This document shows, piece by piece, positions 15,961-23,961 of a stretch of 50,844 nt of DNA; the first letter of the stretch is position 1, and the number at the start of each line of letters is the position of its first letter. The notes beneath the pieces were generated by a model that saw nothing but the letters and a program-made list of their open reading frames with translations, had not been told where the DNA came from and did not search any database. The position numbers and the translations under genes are program-made. The DNA is from Oscillospiraceae bacterium (GTDB lineage: Bacteria > Bacillota > Clostridia > Oscillospirales > Acutalibacteraceae). The DNA is taken from NCBI GenBank assembly GCA_015065885.1, contig SVPJ01000014.1, positions 1 through 50,844 on the forward strand, written 5' to 3'.

Positions 15961-15980
15961 TTCCAAATAAGAATTATAAT
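15952..15980 (+). promoter_or_regulatory. Perfect consensus promoter toward dockerin gene
   Basis: TTGACA at 15952-15957, a 17-bp spacer and TATAAT at 15975-15980, an exact match to the vegetative consensus. ATTGACA and TGTCAAT (15951-15957, 15980-15986) form an inverted repeat around the whole promoter. Confidence 0.85.
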
Positions 15981-16001
15981 GTCAATAATTCCAAAAAGGA
16001 A
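15961..16001. promoter_or_regulatory. Candidate XRE operators
   Basis: Two related 13-mers: TTCCAAATAAGAA (15961-15973, inside the promoter spacer) and TTCCAAAAAGGAA (15989-16001, at the expected transcript start). The second is fully symmetric. Spacing is 28 bp. Binding would block the plus promoter. Confidence 0.55.
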
Positions 16002-16008
16002 ATTTAAA

Positions 16009-16035
16009 ATGCATCCAATTTTTGCAAAGCGGTGA
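16009..16035 (+). CDS. Possible 8-codon leader peptide
   Basis: ATG at 16009 with AAGGA 8 nt upstream encodes MHPIFAKR and stops at 16033-16035. It would be the first reading frame on the transcript from the consensus promoter. It may be a leader peptide or chance. Confidence 0.3.
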   Translation: MHPIFAKR

Positions 16036-16187
16036 GATACCTCGCGACGGGTTGGAATGTACACGTTAAATGCCGTAAAAAATCACCGGATTTCCGACAA
16101 CGTGTGGCACGGCGTAAAGCCGATGATTGGACAGTGTCGCGGTTGTCAGTAATCATATTTAAAAAAGCAGAGAGAGGAGGAAAGACA

Positions 16188-17207
16188 ATGAAAAAGTATC
16201 TTCGCAGAGGAGTGGCGTTGCTGCTGACGGTGGCAATGTTGTTTGCTCTGCCGACGGTGTCGGCTTCGGCACTGAGTTATCCGTTGATTGTAAACGATGT
16301 GATTGAGTCTTCTATAACTATTCCGCAAGGTGAGATTGGTGTGCTTGTTTTTAGCACGATTCCTGCCTATGACAATGAAGGATACACGATTACAGTTTAC
16401 GATTCTAATGGTAGAAAATGTGCTTCGGCTTCGCAAACTTACCGCAATTCAAGCTACGGACGTACCATCACTATCCGGGTGAATACGGCGGAGTTGGATC
16501 TGGCGGTCGGCGAGTATACAGTGGAATATTATATGTCGTTTTATACGTTATATTCTTGGCACGATGCGCCCAACAAGTACAAGTGCTATTTTTCGGTCAT
16601 CGAAAACAAGTGTAATGGTAACCACGTGATGGAACAAACCCACTTGTATGAAGCATCTACTTGCGGTGAAGAGGGATGGGCCAAATTCGAGTGCAAGAAC
16701 TGTGATCATATCGATAACCAAGATCTCCCGCTTTCCGGTCAACATACGTATGACAACGCGTGCGACGACAAGTGCAACGTTTGCAACGAAAAGCGCGAAG
16801 TACCGCATGCGTATACGTGGGTGGTAGACAGAGAAGCGACTTGCGGTTCAAGCGGTACCAAGCACGAAGTGTGTACGCTTTGCCAGGAAACTCGCAACTC
16901 GTATACCACGATTGACGCTACCGGCAAGCATCGTTATGCCGATAGCACGGACACCACGTGTGAGGTCTGTTATCATCGTCGATCAAAGACAACGATCTTG
17001 GGTGACGTGGACGGCAGCGGCACGATCGATTCGACTGATGCACGTATCGTGTTGCAGTATGCTGTGAAGCGGTTAGACAGCAACTCATTGGCTGCCAACG
17101 GTTGGACGATGGCAGACGTGGACGGCAGCGGCAAGGTGGATTCCACCGATGCGCGACTGATATTGCAATACGCGGTGAAGAAGATCAGCAAATTCCCCGC
17201 AGCGTAA
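16188..17207 (+). CDS. Secreted dockerin protein with Cys-rich modules (339 aa)
   Basis: A signal peptide covers about residues 1-30 (VALLLTVAMLFALPTVSASA). A beta-rich domain of about 130 residues follows, then Cys/His modules (CGEEGWAKFECKNCDH, CDDKCNVCNEKREVPHAYTW), then a dockerin with loops DVDGSGTIDSTDAR and DVDGSGKVDSTDAR. AGGAGG at 16175-16180 fixes the ATG at 16188. The frame is open upstream to a GTG at 16032, but that would bury the signal peptide. The protein is probably exported and tethered by cohesin. The strong promoter and divergent XRE gene indicate switchable expression. The function of the N-terminal domain is not recognised. Confidence 0.85.
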   Translation: MKKYLRRGVALLLTVAMLFALPTVSASALSYPLIVNDVIESSITIPQGEIGVLVFSTIPAYDNEGYTITVYDSNGRKCASASQTYRNSSYGRTITIRVNTAELDLAVGEYTVEYYMSFYTLYSWHDAPNKYKCYFSVIENKCNGNHVMEQTHLYEASTCGEEGWAKFECKNCDHIDNQDLPLSGQHTYDNACDDKCNVCNEKREVPHAYTWVVDREATCGSSGTKHEVCTLCQETRNSYTTIDATGKHRYADSTDTTCEVCYHRRSKTTILGDVDGSGTIDSTDARIVLQYAVKRLDSNSLAANGWTMADVDGSGKVDSTDARLILQYAVKKISKFPAA

Positions 17208-17216
17208 GATTCGGAA

Positions 17217-17252
17217 AAAACAAGGGTCCATCGAGCGTGTACCCTTGTTTTT
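17217..17252 (+). terminator. Terminator of dockerin gene
   Basis: AAAACAAGGGT and ACCCTTGTTTTT flank a 13-nt loop, 9 nt after the stop codon. Confidence 0.85.
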
Positions 17253-17384
17253 CTTTGGCTGTGGAACACCTTATCTATCACTCGCTCGCGCTATTGCCTG
17301 CGGTGGGTAGCAGAACCCCTTGCCTCTCCTTGTCAGGAGAGGTGGCACGGCGTAGCCGTGACGGAGAGGTAGTGGGCATAGAAT

Positions 17385-17447
17385 CCCTCTCAGTCAGCCT
17401 TGCGGCTGACAGCTCTCCCCAAGGGGCGAGCCGAGAAGGCGTGTGCG
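17385..17447 (+). repeat. Two-hairpin element B, copy 2
   Basis: Nearly identical to 15491-15555. Stem GTCAGCC / GGCTGAC around TTGC (17393-17410), then CTCCCC AA GGGG. Confidence 0.75.
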
Positions 17448-17529
17448 CCTATAAAAAATTCAAATGATCGGACCTGCCCACCTCCCCTGACAAGGGGAGG
17501 CTTGGGTGTGCGGTCGTAAATAACAATAC

Positions 17530-17552
17530 GGGCGCGGCAATTTGCCGCGCCC
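17530..17552 (-). terminator. Palindrome downstream of galK
   Basis: GGGCGCGGCAA and TTGCCGCGCCC form an 11-bp palindrome 17 bp past the galK stop. No good T tract follows on the minus strand, so it may be a member of the GGGCG/CGCCC repeat family rather than a terminator. Confidence 0.45.
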
Positions 17553-17568
17553 CTTTCACTTTTACATA

Positions 17569-18849
17569 TTACCCGTTGATATCGTCCAAACACACGCCGC
17601 CGACGGGGCGGATGCGCAGCACATGGCAACAGCCCGCGCCAAACACCGTTTCCATGGCTTCGCGGAAGGCGGGGAGGGAGGTTTTGGGAAGCAACGCCTG
17701 TACCGTGCCCGCGAAACCGCCGCCGTGCACCCGCACGGCACCGCTTTCGCCGAGTACCTGCTCACCTACGCAGATGCCAAGGGAAAGACCTTGACAATCC
17801 ACGGCTTTGTTGGAATATAGATTCTGCAAAAAGCGAAAAGAGGAGTTGCCTGAGGCGCGCATCATCTGCTCGTAGCTCGCGATATCGCCGCTTTCCAACG
17901 CGTTTGCCATATCATCCGCACGTTGGTCTTCCGCGAAAAAGTGGAAGGCACGGAGCAGAGCGCGGTCACCGCAGGTTTTGCGTAAAGCGGAAGACCTTGC
18001 CAGAACTGCTTCGCAGGAGGTTTCGCGCAAAAAACCTACCCCCATCTCTTTTGAGACGGCTTTCATCTCCGCCGTGACGGCGGCGTAGTCATCCGTGAGA
18101 TCGGCGTGATTGCCGCCCGTATTGACTACGCAGAGCACACGGTCGTATTTGCCGAAATCCACGTCGATCCGGCGAATGAGGGGGTGGGACGGGTCGGCAA
18201 AGTCCATCGCGACCGCACCGCCGACCGCCGAGGTCATTTGATCCAGCACGCCGCAGGGTTTGCCGAAATACACGTTTTCGGCGTACTGTGCCGCGAGTGC
18301 GAGTTCGACGGGGGTGAAGCGGTTTTCGTTGAACAGCGAATTGAGAATGGTGCCGATCAGCACTTCGAACGCGGCGGATGAGGAGAGACCCGAGCCCTCC
18401 GGCACGTGGGAGGTGGTGTACGCATCGAAGCCGCCGAGGGTGCCGCCCAACTCGTGCAGGCGGGCGGCGGTGCCGCGGATCAAGGCGGCGGAGGAGCCTT
18501 TTTCCTCCTCACGCGCGGCAAGGTCGCGGATATCCAGCGTGATGGGGGCGTACCCTTCGGAATGCACCCGCACGCAGCTGTCCTCGCGCGGAGCGACCAC
18601 CGCAATGGTATCGAGTTGTACGCTTGCCGCCAGCACGCGACCGTGGTTGTGGTCGGTATGATTGCCCGAAAGCTCGGTACGGCCCGATGCGGAGCAAAAG
18701 CGCGCCGTATCACTGTCACCGAACAGACGGACGAACTCGTCTGCCGCCGCCATCCAGCGGGTGCGGGCGGCGTCCAGTGCTTCGGCACCGTAGAGGATGG
18801 TGAGGGCGGTATCGTAGCCGCCGTTTTGTAACATCGCTTTTATGTTCAT
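17569..18849 (-). CDS. galK: Galactokinase
   Basis: A 426-aa GHMP kinase that phosphorylates galactose to galactose 1-phosphate (Leloir pathway). The galactokinase signature appears as GRTELSGNHTDHNHG (about residues 56-70), the variant with Asn instead of Glu common in Clostridia. The ATP motif is VPEGSGLSSSAAFEV, and the C-terminal motif VRVHGGGFAGTVQAL is present. The ATG at 18849 is preceded by GGAAAGG; the frame runs 83 codons further upstream but would lie within the glycosyltransferase gene. galT and galE are not in the window. It is co-transcribed after the glycosyltransferase (5-bp gap). Confidence 0.93.
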   Translation of the reverse strand: MNIKAMLQNGGYDTALTILYGAEALDAARTRWMAAADEFVRLFGDSDTARFCSASGRTELSGNHTDHNHGRVLAASVQLDTIAVVAPREDSCVRVHSEGYAPITLDIRDLAAREEEKGSSAALIRGTAARLHELGGTLGGFDAYTTSHVPEGSGLSSSAAFEVLIGTILNSLFNENRFTPVELALAAQYAENVYFGKPCGVLDQMTSAVGGAVAMDFADPSHPLIRRIDVDFGKYDRVLCVVNTGGNHADLTDDYAAVTAEMKAVSKEMGVGFLRETSCEAVLARSSALRKTCGDRALLRAFHFFAEDQRADDMANALESGDIASYEQMMRASGNSSFRFLQNLYSNKAVDCQGLSLGICVGEQVLGESGAVRVHGGGFAGTVQALLPKTSLPAFREAMETVFGAGCCHVLRIRPVGGVCLDDING

Positions 18850-18854
18850 TGGTA

Positions 18855-20018
18855 TCAACCTTTCCAATTCTTCAGTATCTCGGTGTAACGGGCGTATGCA
18901 CGGTCCACCGCCGTATCCCACGAAAGGTAGAGTGAGCGCCCCGCTTCCTCGCCGACCGCCGCGAGGTGGTCGCGGCTGTGGCAGGCGTTCAATATCGCTT
19001 CGGCGCAGGAGGCGGCGTTTTCTTCCGCCAAAAAGCCCGAAACGTCGTGTATGGCCCCTTCCGCCGGGCAGGAGTCCCGCACCAAGAGGGCGGGACATTC
19101 ACACGCCGCCGCCTCCTTCACCACGATGCCTGAGGTATCGTAGGTGGAGGGGAAGAGGAACATATCCGCCAAACTGTAGAACACCCGCAGGTACTCGCGG
19201 TCGTAGATGGGACCCGTGAAGATCACTTCATCGTTCAACTGCAATGCTGCTGCGTACTTTTGAATGTCTTCGGCATCCAGACCGCTGCCGATCATAAAGC
19301 AACGGAACGGCAAGCCTTTGTCTTTGGCGATCTTCAACGAATCCAGAATAAGGCGGGTGTTTTTGTACCACATCATACGCCCGACGAAGAGGAAGATGAA
19401 GGTGTCTTCGGGCAGATCATACGCTTCCCGCAGTTGGGCAACTTTGTTCGCATCCGCCTGCCCAAAGGCAAAATCGGTGCCGTTTTCCATTACGCGGAAG
19501 TCCCCTTCGTACCCGATGGTGCGAAGCGATTCGCCGCATTTTTCGGTGACCGTCCACACTTCGTCCGCCGCCTTCACGTTGTTCAGTAAAAACTCCATCG
19601 CGACCTTGCGGAACACCGTGTTGCTGACCCGCTTTTCGATATCCACCTCAAACTTGGTGTGATAGGTAAGTACCACGGGGACCCGCGGGCGGTGATTCAG
19701 GTTGCTGACCAGCACGGAAGAGGCAAAGGGAGCGTGTACGTGCATCAGGTCGAACTTCTTGCGGCGCAGATGCAACAGTGCCTCGGGGCTGAAGACGTTG
19801 CCCGCACGGTAACCGATACGGTTATCCAGCGGAATGGACTGATAGCGATATACTTCGAACGGATAGTCGTCCCGCACGTTTTTGTAGGCGGGGGTGACCA
19901 CCGTGACGTCGCAATGGTTTTTATGCAAACACGCGGCGTAGTTCTTCACGGCTTGCGCCACGCCGTCGATGGTGGGCGGGAAGGAGTCGTTAAACTGTCC
20001 TACGTGGATACGCGCCAT
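18855..20018 (-). CDS. GT4-family glycosyltransferase
   Basis: A 387-aa GT-B fold protein. The N-terminal acceptor domain carries NDSFPPTIDGVAQAVKNYA and HVHAPFASS. The C-terminal donor domain carries FVGRMMWYKNTRLIL, the PSTYDTSGIVVKEAAACECPALL nucleotide-sugar segment and a Glu near it. The overall pattern resembles clostridial 1,2-diacylglycerol 3-glucosyltransferases, so glycolipid synthesis is a reasonable guess, but other sugar acceptors are possible. GGAGG precedes the ATG. It is first in a two-gene unit with galK. Confidence 0.85.
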   Translation of the reverse strand: MARIHVGQFNDSFPPTIDGVAQAVKNYAACLHKNHCDVTVVTPAYKNVRDDYPFEVYRYQSIPLDNRIGYRAGNVFSPEALLHLRRKKFDLMHVHAPFASSVLVSNLNHRPRVPVVLTYHTKFEVDIEKRVSNTVFRKVAMEFLLNNVKAADEVWTVTEKCGESLRTIGYEGDFRVMENGTDFAFGQADANKVAQLREAYDLPEDTFIFLFVGRMMWYKNTRLILDSLKIAKDKGLPFRCFMIGSGLDAEDIQKYAAALQLNDEVIFTGPIYDREYLRVFYSLADMFLFPSTYDTSGIVVKEAAACECPALLVRDSCPAEGAIHDVSGFLAEENAASCAEAILNACHSRDHLAAVGEEAGRSLYLSWDTAVDRAYARYTEILKNWKG

Positions 20019-20053
20019 AGTGATGCCTCCTTTTTGCGAAAATTGCTGATTTC

Positions 20054-20082
20054 AGTATAGCGGATTTGCCTGCCGCTTGCAA
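20054..20082 (-). promoter_or_regulatory. Promoter of GT4-galK unit
   Basis: On the minus strand TTGCAA (20082-20077), a 17-bp spacer and TATACT (20059-20054), 36 bp before the start codon. Confidence 0.7.
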
Positions 20083-20141
20083 GAGGAAAGACGCATTTTT
20101 CTCGGCCTTTGAAAATTTTTGCTAAAAATATGAAATAGTGT

Positions 20142-20170
20142 TTGAAACTCGTGCGCATATATAGTATAAT
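20142..20170 (+). promoter_or_regulatory. Promoter of hprK gene cluster
   Basis: TTGAAA at 20142-20147, 17-bp spacer, TATAAT at 20165-20170, 35 bp before the hprK start. Confidence 0.75.
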
Positions 20171-20205
20171 AGAGTGGAGTATAGAAAAAAGGGAGACGTG
20201 ATTCG

Positions 20206-21174
20206 ATGGCGAAAAAGTTTTCGGTACCGCTTTCACAGATCATTCGGGAGATGTCGCTTGAAACGGTGTATATGCCCCGCGACCCCGAGACGATTCCCGT
20301 GAGCAGTGCAGACGTCAACCGTCCCGGGTTGGCGTTCGGCGGGTACCTCGATTATTTCGATAGCGAACGTATTCAGATAGTGGGTAAGAGCGAGTGCGGA
20401 TATTTGAACGATCTGCCCGCCGAGGTGCGTGTCGAGCGTTTGGCGGCGTTTGCCGCCTGCCGTCCGCCTGCCGTGGTCATTTCGCGGGACATTCCTCCGC
20501 TGCGTGAGCTGGAGGAGGCGTGCGTGCAAAACGAGGTACCGCTGCTTCGCTCGAAAGATCTCACCACCAGTTTTATGGCGGCGCTCATCGGCTACCTTTC
20601 GGTGGAGTTGGCACCGCGTATCACACGCCACGGCGTATTGGTGGAGGTGTACGGCGAAGGTATTCTCTTGACGGGTGACAGCGGTGTCGGTAAAAGTGAG
20701 ACGGCGATCGAACTCGTCAAGCGTGGTCACCGCTTAATTGCGGACGACGCGGTGGAGATCCGCCGCGTGTCCTCGAAAACGCTGGTCGGGTCGGCACCCG
20801 ATAACATTCGCCACTTTATTGAGTTGCGCGGTGTCGGCATCGTGAACGCCCGCCGTATTTTCGGTATGGGTGCGGTCAAGATGACCGAAAAGATCGATAT
20901 GGTCATTTCGATGGAGCAGTGGGACAGCGAAAAGGTGTACGACCGTATGGGGCTGAACAACGAGTATACCGAAATTCTCGGTATTCACGTGCCGTCCTAT
21001 ACCATTCCCGTGAAACCCGGCCGAAACCTTGCGATCATCATTGAAGTGGCGGCGATGAACAACCGCCAGAAGAAAATGGGCTACAATGCGGCGCAGGAGC
21101 TGATGTTCAACCTCGGTATGGTGGACGATGCGGCGGCGTCGGTTGAAACGCAAAAAGAGTGGAACAAATTTTAA
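20206..21174 (+). CDS. hprK: HPr kinase/phosphorylase
   Basis: A 322-aa bifunctional enzyme that phosphorylates and dephosphorylates Ser46 of HPr, the switch of carbon catabolite repression in Firmicutes. The Walker A motif GDSGVGKS lies at residues 157-164, the catalytic His in RHGVLVEVYGEG (about 142), and the family signature is IELRGVGIVNARRIFGMGAV. Length is normal. It leads a carbon/cell-envelope cluster; AAGGAGG overlapping its stop serves the next gene, a sugar kinase. Confidence 0.95.
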   Translation: MAKKFSVPLSQIIREMSLETVYMPRDPETIPVSSADVNRPGLAFGGYLDYFDSERIQIVGKSECGYLNDLPAEVRVERLAAFAACRPPAVVISRDIPPLRELEEACVQNEVPLLRSKDLTTSFMAALIGYLSVELAPRITRHGVLVEVYGEGILLTGDSGVGKSETAIELVKRGHRLIADDAVEIRRVSSKTLVGSAPDNIRHFIELRGVGIVNARRIFGMGAVKMTEKIDMVISMEQWDSEKVYDRMGLNNEYTEILGIHVPSYTIPVKPGRNLAIIIEVAAMNNRQKKMGYNAAQELMFNLGMVDDAAASVETQKEWNKF

Positions 21175-21189
21175 GGAGGAACATAAATT

Positions 21190-22125
21190 ATGTATCGTAT
21201 CGGAATTGATCTGGGCGGCACCAACATTGCCGTCGGCGTGGTGGATGATAACTACCAAATTGTCGGTCGTGCGAAATGCAAGACGGCACTGCCCCGTCCC
21301 GCGGAGGAGATCGTGGCGGATATGGTGAAGACCGCGTTTGAAGCGGTGAAGAATGCGGGCCTCACGATGGACGACATTGCCGCTGTCGGTGTGGGTTGCC
21401 CCGGTACCTGCAACGGGGATACGGGCGAAGTGGAATATTCCAACAATTTAAAGTTCGATCATCTGCCGTTGGTGGCGATGCTGAAGGACGGCTTGCAAAA
21501 GCCCGTGTTTATGGATAACGACGCGAACGTGGCGGCGCTGGGCGAAGCGGTCGCGGGTGCGGCCAAAGGCGTGAAGAACTGCGTGTGCATTACGCTCGGT
21601 ACGGGCGTCGGCGGCGGTGTGATCATCGACGGCAAGATCTACAGCGGCTCGAACTTTGCGGGTGCGGAACTCGGTCACACGGTGATCGTGGTGGACGGCG
21701 AGCCGTGCAACTGCGGTCGTAACGGTTGTTGGGAGGCGTACGCTTCCGCGACGGCGCTGATCCGTCAGACTGCCCGCGCGATCGAAGCGAACCCCGATTC
21801 GAAAATGGCAGAGATGGCAGGCGGCAACGTGAGCGGTCGCACCGCGTTTGACGCGATGCGTGCGGGTTGCCCCGTGGGCCGTCAAGTTGTGGATACCTAT
21901 ATCCGTTACATCGCGGCAGGTCTTATCGATATGATCAACATCTTCCAGCCGGAGGTGCTGTGCATCGGCGGCGGTATCTGCAACGAGGGCGAGACTTTGA
22001 TGGCACCGCTCCGCGAGCATATTGAAAAAGAGCGTTACAGCAAATACAGCAAGATACAGACCCGTTTGTGCGTGGCGGCGCTCGGCAACGACGCGGGCAT
22101 CATCGGTGCGGCGGCACTGGGCTGA
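21190..22125 (+). CDS. glcK: ROK-family glucokinase
   Basis: A 311-aa ROK kinase, probably glucose to glucose 6-phosphate. It shows an N-terminal phosphate loop GIDLGGTNIAVGVVD, DNDANVAALGE with catalytic Asp, TLGTGVGGGVI, the ExGH motif AELGHTVI, and the zinc-binding loop CNCGRNGCWEAYAS. Firmicute glucokinases of this type commonly sit near hprK. Substrate assignment is by family only; other hexoses or N-acetyl sugars are possible. Confidence 0.88.
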   Translation: MYRIGIDLGGTNIAVGVVDDNYQIVGRAKCKTALPRPAEEIVADMVKTAFEAVKNAGLTMDDIAAVGVGCPGTCNGDTGEVEYSNNLKFDHLPLVAMLKDGLQKPVFMDNDANVAALGEAVAGAAKGVKNCVCITLGTGVGGGVIIDGKIYSGSNFAGAELGHTVIVVDGEPCNCGRNGCWEAYASATALIRQTARAIEANPDSKMAEMAGGNVSGRTAFDAMRAGCPVGRQVVDTYIRYIAAGLIDMINIFQPEVLCIGGGICNEGETLMAPLREHIEKERYSKYSKIQTRLCVAALGNDAGIIGAAALG

Positions 22126-22161
22126 TCGGTAATTTTGAGTTTTAAAGAAGGAGTGTTGGGA

Positions 22162-23064
22162 ATGCGATATCGCGCATTGGAGACGGCGGCACGGGCTGCG
22201 GGGTGTGAGGTTACGCGGGATCTGCCGCTTTCGGAACACACCAGTTTTCACGTCGGCGGTGCGGCGGCTCTCGCGGTGTCGGCACGCGATGCAGAGGCGT
22301 TGCCCGCACTCCTTCGTCTTTGTCGGGAGAGCGGTATTCCGTGGATGCCGCTCGGGCGCGGCAGTAATCTGCTTGTAAGCGATCGGGGGTTCGACGGGGC
22401 GGTGTTTTTTGCCCCCGTCGGCCCACCCGTCGTTTGCGAAAACGAGATCATCTGTCCCGCAGGGACACCGCTGAAGGAACTGTGCCGTGCGGCGCGGGAT
22501 GCGGGTCTTTCGGGGCTGGAATTCGCGTACGGCATTCCCGGTGCGGTGGGCGGCGGCTTGTTTATGAATGCGGGTGCTTACGACGGACAGTTGTCCGACG
22601 TGGTGACCGCGGCGGTGGTAGCCGATGCGGACGGCGTGCGTACCGTGGCGGCGGAGGAGATGAATCTTGGCTACCGTCACAGCGTGTTTATGGAAACGCG
22701 GGATACGCTCATCTTGTCGGTCACGGTGCGTCTCACGCCCGATGACCCTGCGGCGATCGGCGCACGGATGGAAGAATTTATGCGGCGGCGCCGCGAAAAG
22801 CAGCCGCTGGAATTTCCCAGTGCAGGCAGTTATTTTAAACGTCCTGCCGGGCATTTTGCAGGCGCGCTGATCGAGCAGTGCGGGTGCAAGGGACTGCGTG
22901 TGGGCGGTGCCGAAGTGAGCGAAAAACACGCGGGATTCGTCATTAACCGCGGCGGTGCGACCTGCTGTGACGTATTGGCGCTCGAGAGGGAAGTGCGCCG
23001 CAGAGTGCAGGAGACGTTCGGCGTAACACTGGAACGGGAAGTTCAGTTTATCGGGGAGGAATAG
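22162..23064 (+). CDS. murB: UDP-N-acetylenolpyruvoylglucosamine reductase
   Basis: A 300-aa FAD enzyme that completes UDP-MurNAc synthesis for peptidoglycan. Motifs are NTSFHVGG-like HTSFHVGG, LGRGSNLLVSD, GIPGAVGGGLFMNAGAY, the catalytic serine region FPSAGSYFKRP and KHAGFVINRGGAT. It is a type IIa-length protein. GAAGGAG sets the ATG at 22162; a TTG in frame at 22135 lies too close to the previous gene to be likely. It ends 3 nt before rapZ. Confidence 0.95.
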   Translation: MRYRALETAARAAGCEVTRDLPLSEHTSFHVGGAAALAVSARDAEALPALLRLCRESGIPWMPLGRGSNLLVSDRGFDGAVFFAPVGPPVVCENEIICPAGTPLKELCRAARDAGLSGLEFAYGIPGAVGGGLFMNAGAYDGQLSDVVTAAVVADADGVRTVAAEEMNLGYRHSVFMETRDTLILSVTVRLTPDDPAAIGARMEEFMRRRREKQPLEFPSAGSYFKRPAGHFAGALIEQCGCKGLRVGGAEVSEKHAGFVINRGGATCCDVLALEREVRRRVQETFGVTLEREVQFIGEE

Positions 23065-23067
23065 GCG

Positions 23068-23928
23068 GTGGAGTTCATTATCGTGAGCGGGTTGTCGGGC
23101 GCGGGAAAATCCCGTGCCATTGACGCGATGGAAGATATCGGCTTTTACTGCGTGGACAATATGCCGCCGAAATTGATTCCGAAATTTGCAGAACTTTGTG
23201 CCGGCTCGCAAAGCGAGATGCCCCAAGTTGCCGTGGTGGTGGATGCGCGCGGCGGTGAACTGTTGCACGACCTTGCGGGGGCGCTGGAAGAACTGAAGCG
23301 TTTGGACGTGGCGTATAAGATCCTGTTTTTGGAATGCGATGCCGCGGTACTCGCACGGCGATATAAGGAAACGCGCCGCAAGCATCCGCTTTTTGACACG
23401 GCGGGTGGGTCGGTCACCCGTGCGATCGACGAAGAGCGGGAGATGCTGCGTACCGTTCGTGAACGGACGGACTATTTGATCGATACGACCCATCTGTCGG
23501 CAACGCAACTGCGCGAGCGCATCGTGGCGCTCTTCTTGGGGGATGCCCGTATGGGGATGCCGGTGCAGTGCATGTCTTTCGGCTTTAAGTACGGTTACCC
23601 TGCCGAAGCGGATATGGTGATGGACGTGCGCTGTTTTGACAATCCGTTTTACGTGGAGGAATTGCACCACAAAACGGGATTGGATGCCGAAGTGCGCGAT
23701 TTCGTTATGCATTCCGACGGTGCGGCGGAATTCGCCGAAAAACTTTGCGATATGGTGGATTTTCTCATTCCGCGGTATGCCGAGGAAGGAAAAAGCCAGT
23801 TGGTCATTGCTATCGGATGCACGGGCGGTAAGCACCGTTCGGTTACCTTTGCCCGCCATTTGGCGGAACATCTGCAAGAGGCGGGGCATCGGGTGTTGGT
23901 AAATCACAGGGATATACATAAAGCGTGA
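23068..23928 (+). CDS. rapZ: RapZ/YvcJ nucleotide-binding protein
   Basis: A 286-aa P-loop protein starting with GTG behind GGGGAGG. Walker A is GLSGAGKSRAIDAMED, followed by the family-specific YCVDNMPPKLIPKF; the C-terminal domain has FGFKYGYPAEADMVMDVR and IGCTGGKHRSV. RapZ in E. coli is an RNase E adaptor for GlmZ; the Bacillus homologue YvcJ binds nucleotides and affects competence. In Firmicutes the gene usually precedes yvcK and whiA; here whiA follows after 33 bp and yvcK is missing. Confidence 0.95.
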   Translation: MEFIIVSGLSGAGKSRAIDAMEDIGFYCVDNMPPKLIPKFAELCAGSQSEMPQVAVVVDARGGELLHDLAGALEELKRLDVAYKILFLECDAAVLARRYKETRRKHPLFDTAGGSVTRAIDEEREMLRTVRERTDYLIDTTHLSATQLRERIVALFLGDARMGMPVQCMSFGFKYGYPAEADMVMDVRCFDNPFYVEELHHKTGLDAEVRDFVMHSDGAAEFAEKLCDMVDFLIPRYAEEGKSQLVIAIGCTGGKHRSVTFARHLAEHLQEAGHRVLVNHRDIHKA

Positions 23929-23961
23929 GATAAAAACACGGACACGGGAGGTGAGTGAAGG

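Larger units (their letters stand above)
17253..17568. other. Repeat-bearing intergenic region
   Basis: No gene is seen. The region holds a minus-orientation two-hairpin element (17321-17370; stem ACGGC / GCCGT), a plus-orientation copy (17385-17447), a lone CCTCCCC / GGGGAGG hairpin (17479-17503) and the galK-side palindrome. Confidence 0.65.

Noticed and set aside
16032-16187. 52-residue N-terminal extension of the dockerin protein from a GTG
   Set aside because: It would bury a clear signal peptide, and AGGAGG stands at the right distance from the ATG at 16188.
15646-17207. Toxin-antitoxin module at the XRE gene
   Set aside because: The divergent product is an exported dockerin protein of 339 aa, not a toxin, and no second small gene adjoins the XRE gene.
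17569-19098. A 509-aa form of galactokinase
   Set aside because: The extra N-terminal residues lie inside the GT4 gene in another frame; the ATG at 18849 has a proper ribosome binding site and gives normal GalK length.
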